Below the pieces are notes generated by a model, which saw only the letters and a program-made list of their open reading frames with translations, made no database searches and was not told the DNA's origin. The translations under genes were made by a program, and so were the position numbers. A stretch of 16,333 nt of DNA, taken from Deltaproteobacteria bacterium. GTDB lineage: Bacteria > Desulfobacterota > UBA8473. Shown in pieces: positions 13,551 through 16,333 of this stretch (position 1 is the stretch's first letter; each line of letters begins with the position of its first letter). The DNA lies in assembly GCA_030623035.1 (NCBI GenBank), contig JAUXFK010000032.1:1-16333 (forward strand). Direction: 5' to 3'.

Positions 13551-14723
13551 CTATCGATCCACTTCACCCAGGACGATGTCTATGCTGCCGATCACCGCTA
13601 TTACATCAGCGATGAGTCTTCCTTCAACCATCTTCGGAAGGGCCTCTAAATTTATAAAAGAAGGAGGCCTTATCCTTAATCTATAGGGTTTGTTTGTTCC
13701 ATCACTGACAATATAAAATCCAAGTTCACCTTTTGGAGATTCTATACTGGAATATACCTCACCCACCGGGGGGTTAAACCCTTCAGTAACGATTTTGAAA
13801 TGATGAATTAAATCGGAGATATTGGTATATACATCCTCTTTAGGAGGCAAGACCACCTTTGGATCATAAACGTTTATCTCCCCTTTTGGCAAATTTTCTA
13901 AGGCCTGTCTTACTATCCCGGCACTCTGGCGCATCTCCTCCATTCTGATAACATACCGATCATAGCAATCTCCATTCTTACCTGTGGGAACGACAAAGTC
14001 AAAATCCTTGTAACCAGAATAGGGCATGGCTTTTCTTATATCCCAATAGACGTCCGACCCACGAATAACCGGCCCGGAGACACCAAGGTTGATTGCCTCT
14101 TCTTTGGATAAGACGCCCACTCCTTTTGTCCTTCCTATCCATATCTTGTTCTTTGTAAGAAGGGTCTCGTATTCGGCTACTTTGGAAGGGAATATATTGA
14201 CAAATTCCATTGCCTTTTCTTCAAATCCTTCCGGCAGATCGTAGGCCAAACCACCTATACGCAAGTAGCTGGGTGTCAGGCGAGCACCACAAACCATCTC
14301 AAAGAGGAAAAGGATTTCGTCTCTCTCTCGGAAGGCATAAAAAAAGGGGGCCATTGCACCAATATCGTGGCCATGGGTACCTAACCACAAAAGATGGCTT
14401 GCTATGCGCTGCAACTCGGCCATGATTACCCTGATATACTGAGTCCTTTTTGGCACCTCAATTCCCAGGAGCTTCTCCACTGCCAGCACATAAGCGAGAT
14501 TATTCGACATTCCCGCCAGATAATCAAGCCTGTCAACAAGGGTGATACACTGATGGTATGTCTTGTTCTCTGATAATTTTTCAACTCCCCTGTGAAGATA
14601 TCCGATATGGGGAGTCGCTTTGACTACAATTTCTCCATCCAGTTCCAGAACAAGCTGCAATACCCCATGGGTACTGGGATGTTGAGGCCCCATATTTATC
14701 GTTAGATTCTCTGTTTTTGTCAT
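13551..14723 (-). CDS. nuoD: NADH-quinone oxidoreductase subunit D (49-kDa type)
   Basis: NuoD forms, with NuoB, the quinone-reducing pocket of complex I at the membrane interface. The 390-residue product begins with the signature MGPQHPSTHGVLQLVLELDG (11-30), followed by HIGYLHRGVEKLSE, DRLDYLAGMSNN, and the helical RTQYIRVIMAELQRIASHLLWLGTHGHDIGA. GEVYSSIESPKGELGFYIVSDG and RLRIRPPSFINLEAL near the end complete the family pattern. No NiFe cysteine pairs are present, so it is a complex I subunit and not a hydrogenase large subunit. Length matches stand-alone NuoD, not the NuoCD fusion of enterobacteria. GAGGG precedes the ATG. The 77-base gap to nuoC has no visible gene. Confidence 0.97.
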   Translation of the reverse strand: MTKTENLTINMGPQHPSTHGVLQLVLELDGEIVVKATPHIGYLHRGVEKLSENKTYHQCITLVDRLDYLAGMSNNLAYVLAVEKLLGIEVPKRTQYIRVIMAELQRIASHLLWLGTHGHDIGAMAPFFYAFRERDEILFLFEMVCGARLTPSYLRIGGLAYDLPEGFEEKAMEFVNIFPSKVAEYETLLTKNKIWIGRTKGVGVLSKEEAINLGVSGPVIRGSDVYWDIRKAMPYSGYKDFDFVVPTGKNGDCYDRYVIRMEEMRQSAGIVRQALENLPKGEINVYDPKVVLPPKEDVYTNISDLIHHFKIVTEGFNPPVGEVYSSIESPKGELGFYIVSDGTNKPYRLRIRPPSFINLEALPKMVEGRLIADVIAVIGSIDIVLGEVDR

Positions 14724-14801
14724 TTTTCCCTCTTTTAAATAATATGGTTACAGATAGAGCTACAAATTCAAAGTCAAAGAATCTCAAACCGCTTGATTTG
14801 A

Positions 14802-15260
14802 TTACATTCCTTTTAAAGGGTAATCTTTCCTTTGGGGGTGTCCTTCCCAGTCGTCGGTAAGGAGGATCCTTCTGAGATCAGGATGACCCTCGAAGCCGAT
14901 TCCATACATATCATAACATTCTCTTTCCAGCCAATTAGCAGTCTCCCAAACAGAACAAACGGATGAAATCGCCTCCTGGTTACTGGGGATAGGGGCCTTT
15001 ATTCTCAGCCTTTTGTTGTTTTTTATTGAATAAAGATGATAAACAATCTCAAATCTTGGTTCTCTTTTATAGTAATCGACACAACAGAGATCCGACAAAA
15101 AATCGAAAGAAAGATCTTCATCACTATAGAGAAATCTGGCGATTGGCAAAATATCTTCTTTCTTAACGATAACTGTAGTATCATCCCTGAAAAAGGACTC
15201 ACCTATAATCGAATCAGGGAATTTTTCTCTTAATTTCTTTATTGTAATATCTTCTTTCAT
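14802..15260 (-). CDS. nuoC: NADH-quinone oxidoreductase subunit C (30-kDa type)
   Basis: NuoC is a peripheral-arm subunit of complex I that holds NuoD and NuoB and carries no cofactor. The 152-residue product has the usual alpha/beta first half (LSFDFLSDLCCVDYYKREP at about 50-68) and the diagnostic C-terminal signature ERECYDMYGIGFEGHPDLRR, ILLTDDWEGHPQRKDYPLKG. It ends right after the signature, as short NuoC proteins do. It is separate from nuoD. The ATG at 15260 has CAGGAT about 10 bases upstream. A 76-base gap without visible features separates it from nuoB. Confidence 0.96.
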   Translation of the reverse strand: MKEDITIKKLREKFPDSIIGESFFRDDTTVIVKKEDILPIARFLYSDEDLSFDFLSDLCCVDYYKREPRFEIVYHLYSIKNNKRLRIKAPIPSNQEAISSVCSVWETANWLERECYDMYGIGFEGHPDLRRILLTDDWEGHPQRKDYPLKGM

Positions 15261-15336
15261 CTTTTTATATCCTGGATATTCATGGTTTATTTAGATTTAA
15301 GGCGATTGCTGTAATGAAAAGACTTCTAAAAAATGA

Positions 15337-15810
15337 TTAGCCACGAAGCTTTTCATTATCAATCTTCTGCTGTAGTTTCATTATCCCGTAAATAAGGGCC
15401 TCTGGTCTCGGTGGGCAACCAGGGATATAAACATCCACAGGCAAGTACTGGTCGATCCCCTGGACAACCGCATACGTATTAAATATCCCGCCAGAAGAAG
15501 CACATGCCCCCATAGCAATAACCCACTTGGGTTCAGCCATCTGTTCGTAAATCCTGATAACCGCAGGTAACATCTTCTTGGTTACTGTTCCTGATACAAT
15601 CAAGACATCTGCCTGCCTTGGAGAGGGTCTAAACACTTCAGAACCAAATCTGGCCAGGTCATATCTTGCAGAAGCTGCTACAAGCATCTCTATAGCACAG
15701 CATGCCAATCCAAAACCTGCCGGCCATAGAGAGGATCTCCTTCCCCAATTCACAAGCTTTTCTAAACTCGTCGTTATAATGTTGTTGCCAAGATGCGCCT
15801 CTACTCCCAT
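15337..15810 (-). CDS. nuoB: NADH-quinone oxidoreductase subunit B (20-kDa, cluster N2)
   Basis: NuoB carries the terminal [4Fe-4S] cluster N2, which passes electrons to quinone. The ligand pattern is visible: the adjacent Cys pair in FGLACCAIEML, the Cys of MGACASSGGIF, and the Cys of YIPGCPPRPEAL. I choose the ATG at 15810, giving 157 residues starting MGVEAHLGNN, because AAAGGAG lies about 7 bases upstream. An ATG at 15831 would add seven residues and overlap nuoA by 31 bases with no better binding site. With the chosen start the gene overlaps the end of nuoA by 10 bases, as expected in a coupled nuo operon. Confidence 0.96.
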   Translation of the reverse strand: MGVEAHLGNNIITTSLEKLVNWGRRSSLWPAGFGLACCAIEMLVAASARYDLARFGSEVFRPSPRQADVLIVSGTVTKKMLPAVIRIYEQMAEPKWVIAMGACASSGGIFNTYAVVQGIDQYLPVDVYIPGCPPRPEALIYGIMKLQQKIDNEKLRG

Positions 15811-16157
15811 TCCAATGCTCCTTTTTTCCATGCATAAATAAGACCAACGAATAATATGAGAATAAATATCCCCATCTCAATAAAACCAAAGACTTTCAAA
15901 TCCTTGAATATTACTGCCCAAGGATATAGAAAAACCGCTTCTATATCGAATATTATAAATAACACGGCTATAATAAAGAATTTAACAGGAAACCTCCTTC
16001 TGGCACTCCCTATTGGGTCTACCCCACATTCATAAGGCATCATTTTCTCTGGGGTCGTTTTCTTTGTACCTACTATGGATGACATTGCTATTGTCCCGAC
16101 AGCAAACATTAAGGCAAATATTAAAAATGCAAGAATAGGGATATAATCAATCGGCAT
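15801..16157 (-). CDS. nuoA: NADH-quinone oxidoreductase subunit A
   Basis: NuoA is a small membrane subunit beside the quinone channel of complex I. The 118-residue product shows three hydrophobic segments (about 7-30, 61-82 and 89-109) and the conserved loop KMMPYECGVDPIGSARRRFPVKFFIIAVLFIIFDIEAVFLYPWA, of which the first membrane-loop Cys and the FDIEAVFLYPWA stretch are diagnostic. It is the first gene of the run, with a good AAGGAG site 9 bases before its ATG and a candidate promoter upstream. Its last bases overlap nuoB. Confidence 0.96.
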   Translation of the reverse strand: MPIDYIPILAFLIFALMFAVGTIAMSSIVGTKKTTPEKMMPYECGVDPIGSARRRFPVKFFIIAVLFIIFDIEAVFLYPWAVIFKDLKVFGFIEMGIFILILFVGLIYAWKKGALEWE

Positions 16158-16274
16158 TGAAACTTTCTCCTTATGTTTTTAAGTTGTATAAATAAGATGG
16201 GTAAGCTATGAAAATCCACTGCATGTTTGCTTATAAATATAAAACTGAATGGCTATTCATTTTCAAACCCTAAA

Positions 16275-16303
16275 TTCGTAACATATCGGTCTTTTGTTGT
16301 CAA
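16275..16303 (-). promoter_or_regulatory. Candidate sigma-70 promoter upstream of nuoA
   Basis: On the minus strand a perfect TTGACA (-35) at 16303-16298 is followed by 17 bases and TACGAA (-10, 16280-16275), which matches TATAAT at three positions only. It lies about 120 bases before the nuoA ATG, leaving a long AT-rich leader. No other gene is seen between 16158 and the right edge. It would drive nuoABCD and perhaps the Hdr genes behind them. Confidence 0.45.
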
Positions 16304-16333
16304 GTTTTTTCCTTCTCGACCATGGCTTTCTTA

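Noticed and set aside
13551..14723. NuoD as a NiFe hydrogenase large subunit
   Set aside because: The two CxxC motifs that bind nickel are absent, and the complex I signature is present.

Overview
Every gene I can support lies on the minus strand, so the window reads from right to left. It contains two kinds of anaerobic electron-transfer genes. The right end encodes the connecting part of a complex I-like NADH dehydrogenase (nuoA, nuoB, nuoC, nuoD; about 16157 to 13551). The left end carries a NuoE-type subunit and a NuoF-type subunit cut by the window edge (1396 to 1). Between nuoD and nuoE sits an 11.5 kb block (13394 to 1883) of heterodisulfide-reductase-like (Hdr) and MvhD-like genes. 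In transcription order these are an HdrD-like protein, a full-length HdrA, an MvhD, a second HdrD-like protein, a short HdrA, a third HdrA-like protein with a complementary domain set, a second MvhD, an HdrA/GltD hybrid flavoprotein, and an HdrA-like remnant that ends early. A small unassigned gene with an in-frame UAG lies just before nuoE.

The most striking feature is two in-frame UGA codons that I interpret as selenocysteine. The short HdrA has UGA at codon 56, where the full-length HdrA has the second Cys of its CxxC motif. The second MvhD has UGA at codon 17, where its paralogue has Cys17. Both UGAs are followed by a possible SECIS hairpin with a GG-containing loop about 24 to 27 nt downstream. 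A standard gene caller would start both proteins after the UGA and lose the N-terminal cofactor motifs. The locus therefore holds a Cys version and a Sec version of both HdrA and MvhD.

The gene families point to a strictly anaerobic bacterium that makes selenoproteins. A Desulfobacterota (former Deltaproteobacteria) sulfate reducer or syntroph is most likely, but this is inferred from gene content, not from a search. Selenoprotein HdrA and MvhD homologues are known in methanogens, and an MvhD-like Sec subunit (BamF) is known in the class II benzoyl-CoA reductase complex of Geobacter. The set HdrD-like + HdrA + MvhD(Sec) + NuoE + NuoF resembles the electron-transfer part (BamDEFGH) of that complex.

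A plausible working model is that NuoEF and/or the GltD-type flavoprotein exchange electrons with NAD(P)H. HdrA flavins would split or merge electron pairs, MvhD would pass electrons into HdrA, and the HdrD-like subunits would act on disulfide-like or other acceptors. The nuoABCD products would offer a membrane and quinone outlet. Whether these form one assembly cannot be decided from sequence.

Intergenic regions are short. The most structured is 5261-5469, with a terminator-like hairpin, two inverted repeats and a TATAAT box, which suggests a transcription-unit boundary ahead of the Sec-type mvhD. The 164-base gap at 8466-8629 holds short repeats around a consensus AGTGnnCTAA.
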